DNA from: Pseudomonas grimontii
Lineage (GTDB): Bacteria > Pseudomonadota > Gammaproteobacteria > Pseudomonadales > Pseudomonadaceae
NCBI RefSeq assembly: GCF_007858185.1
Contig: NZ_VFES01000012.1
Coordinates: forward strand, 169,534-233,533
DNA: 64,000 nt
Direction of reading: 5' to 3'
Shown: in pieces, positions 34,447 through 42,945 of the stretch
How the letters are laid out: each line of letters starts with the position of its first letter
Position numbering within the stretch: the stretch's first letter is position 1
Notes under the pieces: generated by a model
What the model saw: the letters and a program-made list of their open reading frames with translations, nothing else
Databases searched by the model: none
Told to the model about the DNA's origin: nothing
Made by a program: the position numbers and the translations under genes

Positions 34447-35652
34447 GTGATGTTTGGAAAAACTGTAATATTCCGGAAAGAATCAGAAGATGTATACCTT
34501 GCACTCATTGAAGACCTTGCAAGAACGTTACTACCTACGAGCATTATGGGCGTTACATTAGTTATCGTGGATTTGTTCGCCTGGTCAGCTACTGGAAATA
34601 CTGTTTTTCTCGCCGCTGCTATTGCCGGAGGCTCGGGTTCTGCTGCAAAAATTCTTCTTATGTTCGTGCAGAAGCAAAACTGCGCAAAGCCCAAAAACCA
34701 AGTCAAGTATGCTGTGCGTTTGGAGGCAATGCATGGCATGGCGACTTTTGCAGTAGCTGCATCAGTTGGTAGCGTATTAGCAGCAGCATTCTCCTTGCAT
34801 GAACCGAATCTTCAAATTCTATCTACAGGTCTTCTATTCGGTTATTGTTCGGGAGTTGTGTCTCGTACCGCGATTCGGCCAAAGATCGCTATCATTGCGC
34901 TAGTGCTCGCGGCAGCACCAGCTGCATTTGCCGCATCACTCATTAACTCTCCGGCCCACAACATCCTCGCAGCGATGTTCGGAGTCTTTCTGCTTGGTGC
35001 AATAGAGACAGTCCGACATACATATCTATCTACTGTACGCCATATCACTAGCAGAATAGAAATGGCAAAATTAGCGCGCAACGATCCATTAACCGGGCTA
35101 GCAAATCGACTGTCTCTGCGAGAGGCTTATCGTGAGGCATCGCTGACAACAAGATGTATCGCTATACATTGCCTTGATCTCGATGGCTTCAAATCTGTTA
35201 ACGACCAATTTGGCCATGCTGCGGGAGATGCAATACTCGTTAACGTCGCGCAGCGGTTATCAGAGGTTGCCCCTCCCAACGCCACCGTTGCCAGATTCGG
35301 AGGCGATGAGTTCGTTATCCTACAGACCGAAATTTTTGAATCAATTGAGGCTGAGTTGCTAGCAAAAGAAATAGTAAACTCCCTAGCAAAGCCTTTTACC
35401 GTTCAAAGCAGAATAATAGAAATAGGCGCAAGCCTTGGATTATCAGTTGGCTCGGCGAGCACTCAACTTGACGAACTACTGCAACTAGCTGACGAAGCGT
35501 CTTATTTCATCAAGCGAAATGGTGGAGGTGTAGCAATCGCCTCAACTTCGCACTTTTCGCCTGTATCTGAACGATTTAGGACCTATCAATCAAAAGGATA
35601 CAATGCTAAACCCGAGCCAGAACAAGAACATACACACAGATTAAAACCATAG
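34447..35652 (+). CDS. Membrane-anchored diguanylate cyclase (GGDEF)
   Basis: 401 residues. About six hydrophobic segments fill residues 25-195 and resemble other uncharacterised membrane sensor regions of diguanylate cyclases. The GGDEF domain follows (about 215-375): NDPLTGLANRLSLREA, LDLDGFKSVNDQFGHAAGD and the intact active site RFGGDEFVIL. The inhibitory I-site (RxxD five residues before GGDEF) reads PPNA, so product inhibition at this site is not expected. The gene is AT-richer than the chromosome, has GAGGG before the ATG, and stands alone among prophage accessory genes. Confidence 0.88.
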   Translation: MMFGKTVIFRKESEDVYLALIEDLARTLLPTSIMGVTLVIVDLFAWSATGNTVFLAAAIAGGSGSAAKILLMFVQKQNCAKPKNQVKYAVRLEAMHGMATFAVAASVGSVLAAAFSLHEPNLQILSTGLLFGYCSGVVSRTAIRPKIAIIALVLAAAPAAFAASLINSPAHNILAAMFGVFLLGAIETVRHTYLSTVRHITSRIEMAKLARNDPLTGLANRLSLREAYREASLTTRCIAIHCLDLDGFKSVNDQFGHAAGDAILVNVAQRLSEVAPPNATVARFGGDEFVILQTEIFESIEAELLAKEIVNSLAKPFTVQSRIIEIGASLGLSVGSASTQLDELLQLADEASYFIKRNGGGVAIASTSHFSPVSERFRTYQSKGYNAKPEPEQEHTHRLKP

Positions 35653-35810
35653 TTGAATTTATAGACCCAACCAACACCAATAATTAAATACACACAATAC
35701 AATATAATTTACACCTAAAAGCATCCACACAATTATCAAACCATGTTAGACCTCAACCACTAATAAATTCTGCTTAATAGCCACGCAGGGCATTTTTTTG
35801 GAGCGCGCTC

Positions 35811-36005
35811 ATGGGACATTCCGCTGACTATCAAGCTGAGTTGCAAATCAGGGATCTTGAGTATATTGCTCAAATCTTGAAAGAACAGGCAAATATACTG
35901 AATAAGACCGGAGCTAAAGCACTTGCGAAAGAATCTTATAATCAGGCCGAGCAATTGGGAATCGTCATTACTTTACTCAGGAGAAAACGTAAAGAACGTC
36001 TATAA
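35811..36005 (+). CDS. Small charged protein of unknown function
   Basis: 64 residues, mostly helical by composition (ELQIRDLEYIAQILKEQANIL ... AEQLGIVITLLRRKRKERL), ending in a basic cluster. GGAGCGCGCTC precedes the ATG. AT-rich, typical of a phage accessory gene. No family recognised. Confidence 0.5.
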   Translation: MGHSADYQAELQIRDLEYIAQILKEQANILNKTGAKALAKESYNQAEQLGIVITLLRRKRKERL

Positions 36006-36094
36006 CTGTAGGCTCTCTCCTGGCGTCTGCCTGGGGGAAGTGCTGCGTCCAACGACCCGTGAGGAGAGCAAATCAAGGTAATGGCTCGAAAAAT

Positions 36095-36889
36095 CTAAAA
36101 TAGCGCTCCTAAAGCGGCCGGTTCCCAATTCATGATTATCAACTCTCTGCTGACTTCGGCCTTACCCTGCCGCTGATTGGTCGTGCTGTAACGAGTCTCC
36201 ACCATTTCGAAATGAAAGCCGTCAAACACACGGCGGATATCTTGATGCTCATTTATGCTGATCATCACCTTACCTTTGCACCGCCGCATGAACTCGGCCA
36301 TCCGCTCGTAGTTCTCAAATGGGAAGTCAATGCCATAACCTGCTGTCTGCCAATATGGCGGATCCATGTAGTGAAAGGTGTGGGCACGGTCATAACGTTC
36401 GGCACAGTCCAACCAGGGCAGGTTTTCAACATAGGTCCCGGAAAGGCGTTGCCAGGCAGCCGATAGATTTTCCTCAATACGTAGCAGGTTGATCGTGGGG
36501 GCGGTTGTTGCGGTGCCGAATGTCTGCCCCGTCACCTTGCCAGCAAAGGCATGGTGCTGCAGGTAAAAGAACCGAGCGGCGCGCTGGATGTCGGTGAGGG
36601 TTTCAGGGCGGGTCATTTTCTGCCACTCGAACACCTGGCGGGAGCTGAGCGCCCATTTGAACTGGCGCACGAATTCTTCTAGATGGTTCTGCACGACACG
36701 GTACAGCGTCACCAGGTCGCCGTTGATGTCATTGAGGACTTCAACTGGCGCGGCCTGGGGACGCATGAAGTAGAGCGCGGCGCCGCCGGCAAAGACTTCG
36801 ACGTAGCATTCGTGGGGTGGGAAGAGCGGGATAAGGCGGTCGGCCAGGCGGCGTTTGCCGCCCATCCAAGGGATGATGGGTGTCGACAT
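36095..36889 (-). CDS. DNA adenine methylase, D12 (Dam) class
   Basis: 264 residues. N-terminal SAM motif IPWMGGKRRLADRLIPLFP near residue 6, EVFAGGAALYF near 31, and the catalytic DPPY in FHYMDPPYWQTAGYG near 173. This is the alpha-class N6-adenine methyltransferase family. In a phage it may protect DNA from host restriction or time replication. The recognition site is not known. No restriction partner is adjacent, so it is an orphan methylase. Confidence 0.9.
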   Translation of the reverse strand: MSTPIIPWMGGKRRLADRLIPLFPPHECYVEVFAGGAALYFMRPQAAPVEVLNDINGDLVTLYRVVQNHLEEFVRQFKWALSSRQVFEWQKMTRPETLTDIQRAARFFYLQHHAFAGKVTGQTFGTATTAPTINLLRIEENLSAAWQRLSGTYVENLPWLDCAERYDRAHTFHYMDPPYWQTAGYGIDFPFENYERMAEFMRRCKGKVMISINEHQDIRRVFDGFHFEMVETRYSTTNQRQGKAEVSRELIIMNWEPAALGALF

Positions 36890-37064
36890 ATAAAAGCAAG
36901 ACCTTTGCTGTATGGATAAACAGTGCTAGGCTCGCTCCGCTTTGTGCACGAAGCAGGAGCCTTGGCTGGACTTGCAGGGACATTCTGCGGGGAAGGTGGC
37001 CGGGTTGGATGTTGACGCATCCTGCCCGGCCGCTCCTTTTACTTCGGTGTAGAGACCTCTTTTG

Positions 37065-37310
37065 CGTAGGCCTGACAGGCACGTAAGGCGATCAGTCCTT
37101 GGTCGCCGGCATCGGTGATTCCGATAATTCGTTGAGCATGCACTGGGTCAAGTTGGGCTCGACGGGCTGCATGATCCACGCCGACGCCGCCGGTGGTAGC
37201 AGACACGTTGCAGCCACTGGCTGGATCCTCGGCAGGATGACTGACAGCCGAACATCAGCAGCAACAAGGTGGTCGCGCAGGCGAGCATGGTTGCGCTGGG
37301 CATCGGATAA
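37065..37310 (-). pseudogene. Decayed duplicate of the spanin (Rz/Rz1) 3' region
   Basis: About 223 bp closely match 38,565-38,790 of the intact Rz gene in the same orientation. The Rz frame here reads LSDAQRNHARLRDHL and VAADVRLSVIL, then is lost through a one-base deletion, with no start codon. The C-terminal ALRACQAYAKEV is still recognisable. The stretch 36,890-37,064 on its left shows no convincing gene. Confidence 0.75.
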
Positions 37311-37433
37311 AAAGGCACTCGACAATATCGCCAGGGTGAGCCTGGAAAAATCCAACCCTCTGGACGGCATTGCGAACCACATCTAGAGTGTTTTTTTGAA
37401 CAGACATCCCTGCGCCCGGAAAGGTGGAACTCG

Positions 37434-37706
37434 ATGGAAAAAGAAAATGCTGGCCAGCTGCCCCCGCAGATAGATCTGGACGAGTTGCTTTCCGGGGATA
37501 TAAGAGCAGTCTGGAATAGGGTCGCGTGCGAGCTGGAGCAGGCTTGCAACTGGGAAGACCTGAATGACAAATATGGCCGAGTGATTCGATGGGTGGAAGA
37601 TATGTACCTGACGAATAGAATTGATCAAAAAGAATATGAAACCTTAAAGCTTGTCAGCGATCAGTCCAACAAACAGGTCGTAGAACGGCTAACCGGGGCG
37701 GCCTAA
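37434..37706 (+). CDS. Prophage accessory protein of unknown function
   Basis: 90 residues, acidic and probably helical (PPQIDLDELLSGDIRAVW, NDKYGRVIRWVEDMYL, NRIDQKEYETLKLVSD). GAAAGGTGGAACTCG precedes the ATG. It is followed by the acetyltransferase gene in the same direction; both lie between the two copies of the Rz sequence. No family recognised. Confidence 0.6.
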   Translation: MEKENAGQLPPQIDLDELLSGDIRAVWNRVACELEQACNWEDLNDKYGRVIRWVEDMYLTNRIDQKEYETLKLVSDQSNKQVVERLTGAA

Positions 37707-37793
37707 CCCGCTAAGGGTGTGCCACAGCGAATATCAACAGCGGAGAATTTGCTCTATCATTGCCACTACTTTGAACCAAGGAGGGTGCTCTGG

Positions 37794-38444
37794 GTGGATA
37801 CTTATGCAATTTTTGGTGCTGGTGGATTCGGCCGAGAGGTCATACCGCTAGTAGCTCGCGCCCTTGCTGATATGCCAGAAAATGAGTACCGAATAGTTTT
37901 CGTAGATGACCATCCGAAACAAGTACGGTGTAATGGCTTTGACGTTTTGAGCACTGATGATTTTGTTGGCCTAGACGGCAACCTGTTCTTCAATATCGCT
38001 GTAGCAAATAGCCATGCTCGTGAGCTAATCGCTGAAAAATTGATTGCGGCCGGCGCGGCACCTTTCAGAGTTTCGGCAAATAACTCAATTGATCTCGCCT
38101 TCAACGAAATTGGCGAAGGGGCCATCCTATGCCCGTTCACAATGATCACCGCCAATGCAAAAATCGGCCGGTTCTTCCATGCAAACATCTACTCATATGT
38201 GGCTCACGACTGCATCATCGGTGATTTCGTTACGTTCGCCCCGAGCGTCCACTGCAACGGGTCTGTTGTAATCGAGGACCACGCCTACATAGGTACGGGC
38301 GCCATTATTAAACAGGGCACGCCGGACCGGCCGATCATAATTGGCAAGGGTGCCGTGGTTGGAATGGGGGCGGTTGTCACCAAAAGCGTTGCGGCTGGGA
38401 CCACTGTTGTGGGCAATCCCGCAAAAGTGATGGCATCCAGCTGA
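37794..38444 (+). CDS. NeuD-type sugar O-acyltransferase (left-handed beta-helix)
   Basis: 216 residues from the GTG at 37,794, chosen because AAGGAGG precedes it and the protein then starts at the family N-terminus (DTYAIFGAGGFGREV). The N-terminal Rossmann-like domain (FGAGGFGREV, VFVDDHP) is followed by hexapeptide repeats (GEGAILCPFTMITANAKIG, FVTFAPSVHCNGSVVI, AYIGTGAIIKQG, VVGMGAVVTKSV) and the usual end VVGNPAKV. Such enzymes acetylate surface sugars (sialic acid, O-antigen, capsule) with acetyl-CoA. In a prophage it suggests alteration of the cell surface; this is inference. Confidence 0.85.
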   Translation: MDTYAIFGAGGFGREVIPLVARALADMPENEYRIVFVDDHPKQVRCNGFDVLSTDDFVGLDGNLFFNIAVANSHARELIAEKLIAAGAAPFRVSANNSIDLAFNEIGEGAILCPFTMITANAKIGRFFHANIYSYVAHDCIIGDFVTFAPSVHCNGSVVIEDHAYIGTGAIIKQGTPDRPIIIGKGAVVGMGAVVTKSVAAGTTVVGNPAKVMASS

Positions 38445-38523
38445 AATCATTTTTCGAGAACGTCATGTGCCTGCGCGAGCTTGAGCACATAGCCAAGCAG
38501 TAGAAGGCACGGATAGTTGATGA

Positions 38524-39024
38524 CTAGTGCGTGATAGTGTTGACGTACGCTTGGCACGCCCGCAGCGCAATCAGTCCTTGATCGCCGTCGTCGGTGATGG
38601 CGATAACTCTTTGAGCATGCGCTGGGTCAAGTTGGGCTCGACGGGCTGCATGAACCAAGCCGACGGCGCCGGTGGTGGCTGGCACGTTGCAGCCACTGGC
38701 TGGATCCTCGGCAAGGAGGACTGACAGCCGGACATCAGCAGTAGCAAGCTGGTCACGCAGGCGAGCATGGTTGCGCTGGGCATCGGATAATTCCTTGGTG
38801 TGTTGTTGGTCGGAGGCGGACAGGGCCTGCTCGGTGGCCAGACGCTTTTCCTGCTCGGCGCGAGCCTGGGCTGCGGCGGCATTGCTGATAGTGCTCAGGT
38901 CCACTTTGAACTGGCCCGCCTGCTCTGCGAGCTGCTTGCCCATCCGCCAGTCCTGAACCTGCCAGGCCCCGCCAAACCCAATGGAAATTGCCAGCATGAT
39001 TACGGCGATCTGCCCAGCCGTCAT
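38524..39024 (-). CDS. Rz: Spanin, inner membrane subunit Rz
   Basis: 166 residues. An N-terminal membrane anchor (IAVIMLAISIGFGGAWQV) is followed by a long coiled coil (QAGQFKVDLSTISNAAAAQA, EQEKRLATEQALSASDQQ) and a C-terminal periplasmic part ending ALRACQAYVNTITH. This is the i-spanin of a lambda-type Rz/Rz1 pair that fuses inner and outer membranes at lysis. Its ATG overlaps the endolysin stop by 4 bp, and Rz1 is embedded in another frame. Confidence 0.88.
   Translation of the reverse strand: MTAGQIAVIMLAISIGFGGAWQVQDWRMGKQLAEQAGQFKVDLSTISNAAAAQARAEQEKRLATEQALSASDQQHTKELSDAQRNHARLRDQLATADVRLSVLLAEDPASGCNVPATTGAVGLVHAARRAQLDPAHAQRVIAITDDGDQGLIALRACQAYVNTITH
38571..38783 (-). CDS. Rz1: Spanin, outer membrane lipoprotein subunit Rz1
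   Basis: About 70 residues, wholly inside Rz in a different frame. It begins MPSATMLACVTSLLLLMSGC, a lipoprotein signal with lipobox LMSGC, followed by a Pro-rich mature segment (CQPPPAPSAW), the usual Rz1 character. Nested Rz1 genes are standard in lambda-like phages. The exact start (this Met or the one five codons later) is uncertain. Confidence 0.75.
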   Translation of the reverse strand: MPSATMLACVTSLLLLMSGCQSSLPRIQPVAATCQPPPAPSAWFMQPVEPNLTQRMLKELSPSPTTAIKD

Positions 39025-39554
39025 GCCAGAACCTCCAGCGCCTTGTGATACAAAGCCTGGCGGTCGTCCTGGCCGGTGAGCCCACCATTGATGCGGCGCG
39101 TGATTTTCACGAACTCACCGCGATCGGCCAGGGCATTCAGTCCACGCGTCGACCAAAACCAGGCAGCCGACATAGCGGCGTGCTGTAGCAACTCAAGGTA
39201 GTCGGGGTGACTGACTAGGTCTAAGCCCAGCGCCTCACCACACGCCGCATAGTTCGCCCGGCCGGTGATCTGTATCAGACCACGGCCACGGTACTTGAAG
39301 CCGTCGCCCTTGACGGTATTGCCCAGATCGGCACGACCTTCATACCCGGCCTGCTGAGCGGTGGGGCCCCAGATCTCGCGTGCGTGACGCAACTGGCCGG
39401 ACTCATGCCCAACCTGAGCGATGAACGCCGAGACCCGCAACGGCTTATTGATCGCATACCGGGTCATGGCAACGTTAATCCCAGAAACAAAAACGCCGGC
39501 TTGGCGGCCGGCGTTCGGGAGGATCTGCAGCAGCTGCTGCTCGGTGATGGGCAT
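39021..39554 (-). CDS. Endolysin, GH19 chitinase-like
   Basis: 177 residues from the ATG at 39,554 with GGAGAAAAGC upstream. The glycoside hydrolase 19 fold is plain: FIAQVGHESGQL near residue 36 (catalytic Glu), DGFKYRGRGLIQITGRANY near 83, then SAAWFWSTRGLN. It degrades peptidoglycan at lysis. No signal peptide or SAR helix is seen, so it needs the holin, which lies 22 kb away near the terminase genes. Confidence 0.9.
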   Translation of the reverse strand: MPITEQQLLQILPNAGRQAGVFVSGINVAMTRYAINKPLRVSAFIAQVGHESGQLRHAREIWGPTAQQAGYEGRADLGNTVKGDGFKYRGRGLIQITGRANYAACGEALGLDLVSHPDYLELLQHAAMSAAWFWSTRGLNALADRGEFVKITRRINGGLTGQDDRQALYHKALEVLA

Positions 39555-39584
39555 GCTTTTCTCCAGACGAAAAAAACCGCACAA

Positions 39585-40057
39585 AGGCGGGGATTAGAGA
39601 TGAAAGCCAACTCGGTTGGCTTAGGTAAATACAGTGCTGCACTCAAACGAATGGAGCCAGGAAGCTTGTCGTAATAAGAAGTTCCCTCTCGTTATTAATT
39701 GGCAGCCTTCATACGAGGAAAATCGCTACTATCCTGGCGAAAATCACCCACTCAATGGAATCTACCTGTGAAATCAGGGCTCAACCAAACACCGAAGCGC
39801 AAAGGATGGGCGCGGGTTTATAGCAAAATCAGGCGTCTGGGATTTTCTCGCTTTACAGCGCTTTACAGGACAGTCCTCTACGTTGTGCGAGGGGACACCG
39901 GAACTTTCAGTCTAAAAAATCGCTGGGATAAATTCCGTTTCCGCCGCTAAGTGGAGGGATAGCGGGGTTAGTCGACGATACCGTGAAGGTCCCCCGCAGG
40001 CCGACCATTCTTCTCGCGAGGTTAACCCCGTAGGAGCGGGCTGCGATCGGCCTAACT
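39585..40057. other. Gap between lysis and tail genes
   Basis: 473 bp. On the plus strand one weak ORF is possible (next entry). I see no terminator of the late operon or RNA gene that I can defend. Confidence 0.4.
39699..39950 (+). CDS. Possible small basic protein
   Basis: 83 residues, or 60 from a GTG at 39,768. Strongly basic and aromatic (KRKGWARVYSKIRRLGFSRF, RWDKFRFRR). The start lacks a good ribosome binding site and the family is unknown, so it may not be real. Confidence 0.3.
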   Translation: MAAFIRGKSLLSWRKSPTQWNLPVKSGLNQTPKRKGWARVYSKIRRLGFSRFTALYRTVLYVVRGDTGTFSLKNRWDKFRFRR

Positions 40058-40819
40058 CTATGCGCTAACCCCATAGACAGTCTGAGTGAAGTTCCTGATC
40101 TTGCGTAACAGCGCCTGGTTTGCCGAGTCAGGGGCGCTCAGCGCGAGATCGCAAACAAAGATGTCGGACACAGTCCCATCCCAGAACTGTCCGCCACTGG
40201 TGAGGCCGCCCAGCGCCATGGTTGAACTGCCCGGCGCACCGGCAACCGGAACAATACTTTCGGCCCCGTTCACTTTCAGGAACAGGTTGGTTCCGTCAAA
40301 TCCGGCAGCGAAGGCAAATGGCTGACCCAAGGTTACGGGGAGTGCTGCCGTCTGAGTTGTGCCGTACTGGAACTGCAGGGCTGTTGTGCCTACGCCAACG
40401 CGAAGAATCGACCTCACTGTCGAAGACGTGAACGTGCCAAACAAGGTGCCTGACGCGGCGTTCCCGGAGAGCGTGGCCACGCCCGCCCACGAAAAAGGGA
40501 CGCCAAGGTTGGGAGTGGATCCTGAAAAGACTGACTTGTCAGATTCTGCCGGGTTGAATTTTGCACCAGGGTAGATTCCGAACAATGCATTAACCAACGT
40601 GGCAGAGTTCGATCCAGAATTTCGCGTGTATTTGGAGCCTGTCGGCTTTTTGTCATTGAACGATACGATTTCAGCCCCTTCCAGGGTCAGGCTTCGCGCG
40701 TCCGCCTGGTACCAGTTGATCAGATGGCTGTCGCCCACCAAGGCCTCGGCCAGAGAGCCACCGACCGTCAGGGAGTCATTGAGAAACGGCTGGTTAATCC
40801 GGATACCTGCAGTACTCAT
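40058..40819 (-). CDS. Phage tail appendage protein with concanavalin-like fold
   Basis: 253 residues, rich in Ser, Gly, Thr and Ala with regular beta-strand spacing. The middle and C-terminal part (FSWAGVATLSGNAASGTLFG, QPFAFAAGFDGTNLFLKVNG, GGQFWDGTVSDIFVCDLALS) resembles LamG/concanavalin-type receptor-binding domains. Its ATG overlaps the stop of the tail spike gene by 4 bp. A receptor-binding tail fibre is likely; identity is inferred. Confidence 0.7.
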   Translation of the reverse strand: MSTAGIRINQPFLNDSLTVGGSLAEALVGDSHLINWYQADARSLTLEGAEIVSFNDKKPTGSKYTRNSGSNSATLVNALFGIYPGAKFNPAESDKSVFSGSTPNLGVPFSWAGVATLSGNAASGTLFGTFTSSTVRSILRVGVGTTALQFQYGTTQTAALPVTLGQPFAFAAGFDGTNLFLKVNGAESIVPVAGAPGSSTMALGGLTSGGQFWDGTVSDIFVCDLALSAPDSANQALLRKIRNFTQTVYGVSA

Positions 40820-42933
40820 AAAGTCACTCCAATCTGTTGACGCAAAAGGTTATGGCGAATGGTCTTCGGCACAGAGAAGCCCAGTCGCCGATAGAACGAA
40901 GGCTTTTCTGTCAGCGCCATGGCGTTGCCAGCCATTGAGTAGTAGCCCGCCCCAGACCCGAGGCCGTAGTCCATGCCATAGCGCACCACCGGGCTGCTGC
41001 CTGTCGGCACTGCTGCCAAGGTCAAAGTGATAGCGCTGCCGGAATAGGCAACGCCCGTGATAGCTGTGTCCCCAACGCTGTCGCGATACACGAAGCCGTC
41101 CTGCGTCACTTGAGGCAGCCAGTCTGTATCTTTGGAAACGCTTGTGGTGCCAGGGGGCAAATCTACGGTAAGGGTCACCGTAGTGCCGGAACACACGGCA
41201 CTGCGCATCCGCAACGGTTTCCAAGCCTTGCCCAGCTCGGTCTGCACTTCTGCTTCGGCATGGATCTCGGCCATCATCATCTTGCCCACCGGGTTAACGT
41301 GCTGCATATCGCTGACCGGAAGCATGTACATCGGTCCAAAAATCTTCACGTCCGAACGGGCATCAGACGCATCGATCTGCAGCTGCCCTACCCCATTGTC
41401 CGGAGACACACCGACCGTCTGCCACAGAGCTATTTCCAGCAGGCTGGTTTGCCCCAGTTGGGTTTTGACCGCTGGGATAACCGCGTCCGCGAAAGTGGTG
41501 AAGTCCGCCGCCCAGTTAGCCGCCGCCTCTCCCTGGATGTAGGTCAAATACCGGCACTCAACGGTGCGCCCATATAGCGCGGCGCAGACCTTGGCTCGAT
41601 CGGCGAAGGTCATCAAGTTGTTCCAGTTCACTGTACCCGGCAGGAAACTGGCCACCGGCTGGTCACCCTGGCCGGCGGTGGCCACGATTTGGCCAACCTG
41701 AGCCAGACCAGCATCAGCCCAAGCTTGAGCGGACGCGAACGCCGCCAGAGTAGCCGGCCACTGACCAATCCCAGCCGCCCTGTCATAAAGTGGAACCAAA
41801 TCAGTCAAAGTGGCGCCGTCCACCAGGCCATTAGAACCCTGCATGAAGAACCGCCCATCGAACGACAGCACGCTGTGCGGGAAGAGCGCCTGACCTTCGA
41901 TAATGCCGGGGCTCGATGATCCCAACGTGTTGGACTGCCCGATCACCCCGCGAAAGCGCATTGGTGCCTTACGATCAATGACAATCGTGTCGTAGTTTCC
42001 GGCTGCCCGCTGTTTGCCGTCGTAACTCTGGCCGCTTCGATCCTGTACGACGGCGACATTGAAGCCGTTTGTTTTCCTTACTGCAGATACAGTGTAAGAA
42101 CCGCGAAGCGTAGCCAGTGGCAGGTAGGCCGAAACGCCGGGTAGGTTCTCGGCGACGAACTCAAGCGCAGCGGCGGATAACAGTAGATCAGTGCGGCCAT
42201 CTGCGGGATTGAAGGAAATGCCGTTTTTGCGGTCGACCAGAGACTGAATAATGGGAATCCCCAACGGTCCATCCCTGGACGGGACCGAGACCGTGGATGG
42301 CACTTCAAGGTGAGTCGCAAACACGCCACCATTTCCCAGAAAACCGACGACCCTCCCCGAGGGGTCCACGATCGGAAAGGCAAACGTCGGCACGCCATCC
42401 CGGTAAAACCCGACGGCATCAGCGAGATCCGCTCTTTGGGACAAGTCGTCGACGAACTGCTTGCTGATGTCGTCGGAGACATGCAACGAAGTGGCGCTAT
42501 CCACCTTCTGCCAGAGCGTTCGCAAAATGCGCGGATTGGTACTGGCAGCCCAAAACATCATCCCGTTGAGAACCGTAGGGCTGGCTCGGCCTGCCGCCTC
42601 GTCGGGGTAGATCTTCCCATCCGTCATTTCCAAACGAAGCCGCTCGACTTCTGCGTCCACAACGTCGGAGGCATCCACCGTATTTATCTCGCGCAACAGC
42701 GGAGCCAAATACCCGCCGTGGCTGATCTGAATATCAATTCGCTCGGTCTTCGTATAGAAAAATACCCGAGCAGAGGCATCAGCGTACGCTGGGTTGGCTT
42801 GGACAACTGTCGTGGCCACGTCGAAAAATAGCGGCGCCAACGTCTCAGTCCCTGACACCAGCACACGCACCGTTGCTCCAGGCAATAGCACGCCGTCTTC
42901 AGCCCTTGCGGCAAAGAATTGAATAGGTTGCAT
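40816..42933 (-). CDS. Tail spike with SGNH/SASA-type esterase domain
   Basis: 705 residues. The N-terminus (MQPIQFFAARAEDGVLLPGA) is a particle-binding head common to phage tail spikes. The centre carries SGNH-hydrolase blocks of the sialate O-acetylesterase kind: GQSN at 332-335 (candidate nucleophile Ser334), YIQGEA near 465-470, and DMQHVN at 542-547 (Asp542 and His545). The C-terminal part is beta-rich. The likely job is removing acetyl groups from, or cleaving, surface polysaccharide during adsorption. The domain call rests on motif spacing only. Confidence 0.72.
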   Translation of the reverse strand: MQPIQFFAARAEDGVLLPGATVRVLVSGTETLAPLFFDVATTVVQANPAYADASARVFFYTKTERIDIQISHGGYLAPLLREINTVDASDVVDAEVERLRLEMTDGKIYPDEAAGRASPTVLNGMMFWAASTNPRILRTLWQKVDSATSLHVSDDISKQFVDDLSQRADLADAVGFYRDGVPTFAFPIVDPSGRVVGFLGNGGVFATHLEVPSTVSVPSRDGPLGIPIIQSLVDRKNGISFNPADGRTDLLLSAAALEFVAENLPGVSAYLPLATLRGSYTVSAVRKTNGFNVAVVQDRSGQSYDGKQRAAGNYDTIVIDRKAPMRFRGVIGQSNTLGSSSPGIIEGQALFPHSVLSFDGRFFMQGSNGLVDGATLTDLVPLYDRAAGIGQWPATLAAFASAQAWADAGLAQVGQIVATAGQGDQPVASFLPGTVNWNNLMTFADRAKVCAALYGRTVECRYLTYIQGEAAANWAADFTTFADAVIPAVKTQLGQTSLLEIALWQTVGVSPDNGVGQLQIDASDARSDVKIFGPMYMLPVSDMQHVNPVGKMMMAEIHAEAEVQTELGKAWKPLRMRSAVCSGTTVTLTVDLPPGTTSVSKDTDWLPQVTQDGFVYRDSVGDTAITGVAYSGSAITLTLAAVPTGSSPVVRYGMDYGLGSGAGYYSMAGNAMALTEKPSFYRRLGFSVPKTIRHNLLRQQIGVTL

Positions 42934-42945
42934 GATGAGTCTCTG

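Noticed and set aside
36709..37082. Minus-strand frames overlapping the methylase start, considered as a Com-like regulator
   Set aside because: Com-type regulators have two CxxC zinc pairs; the frames here lack this arrangement and have no good start.
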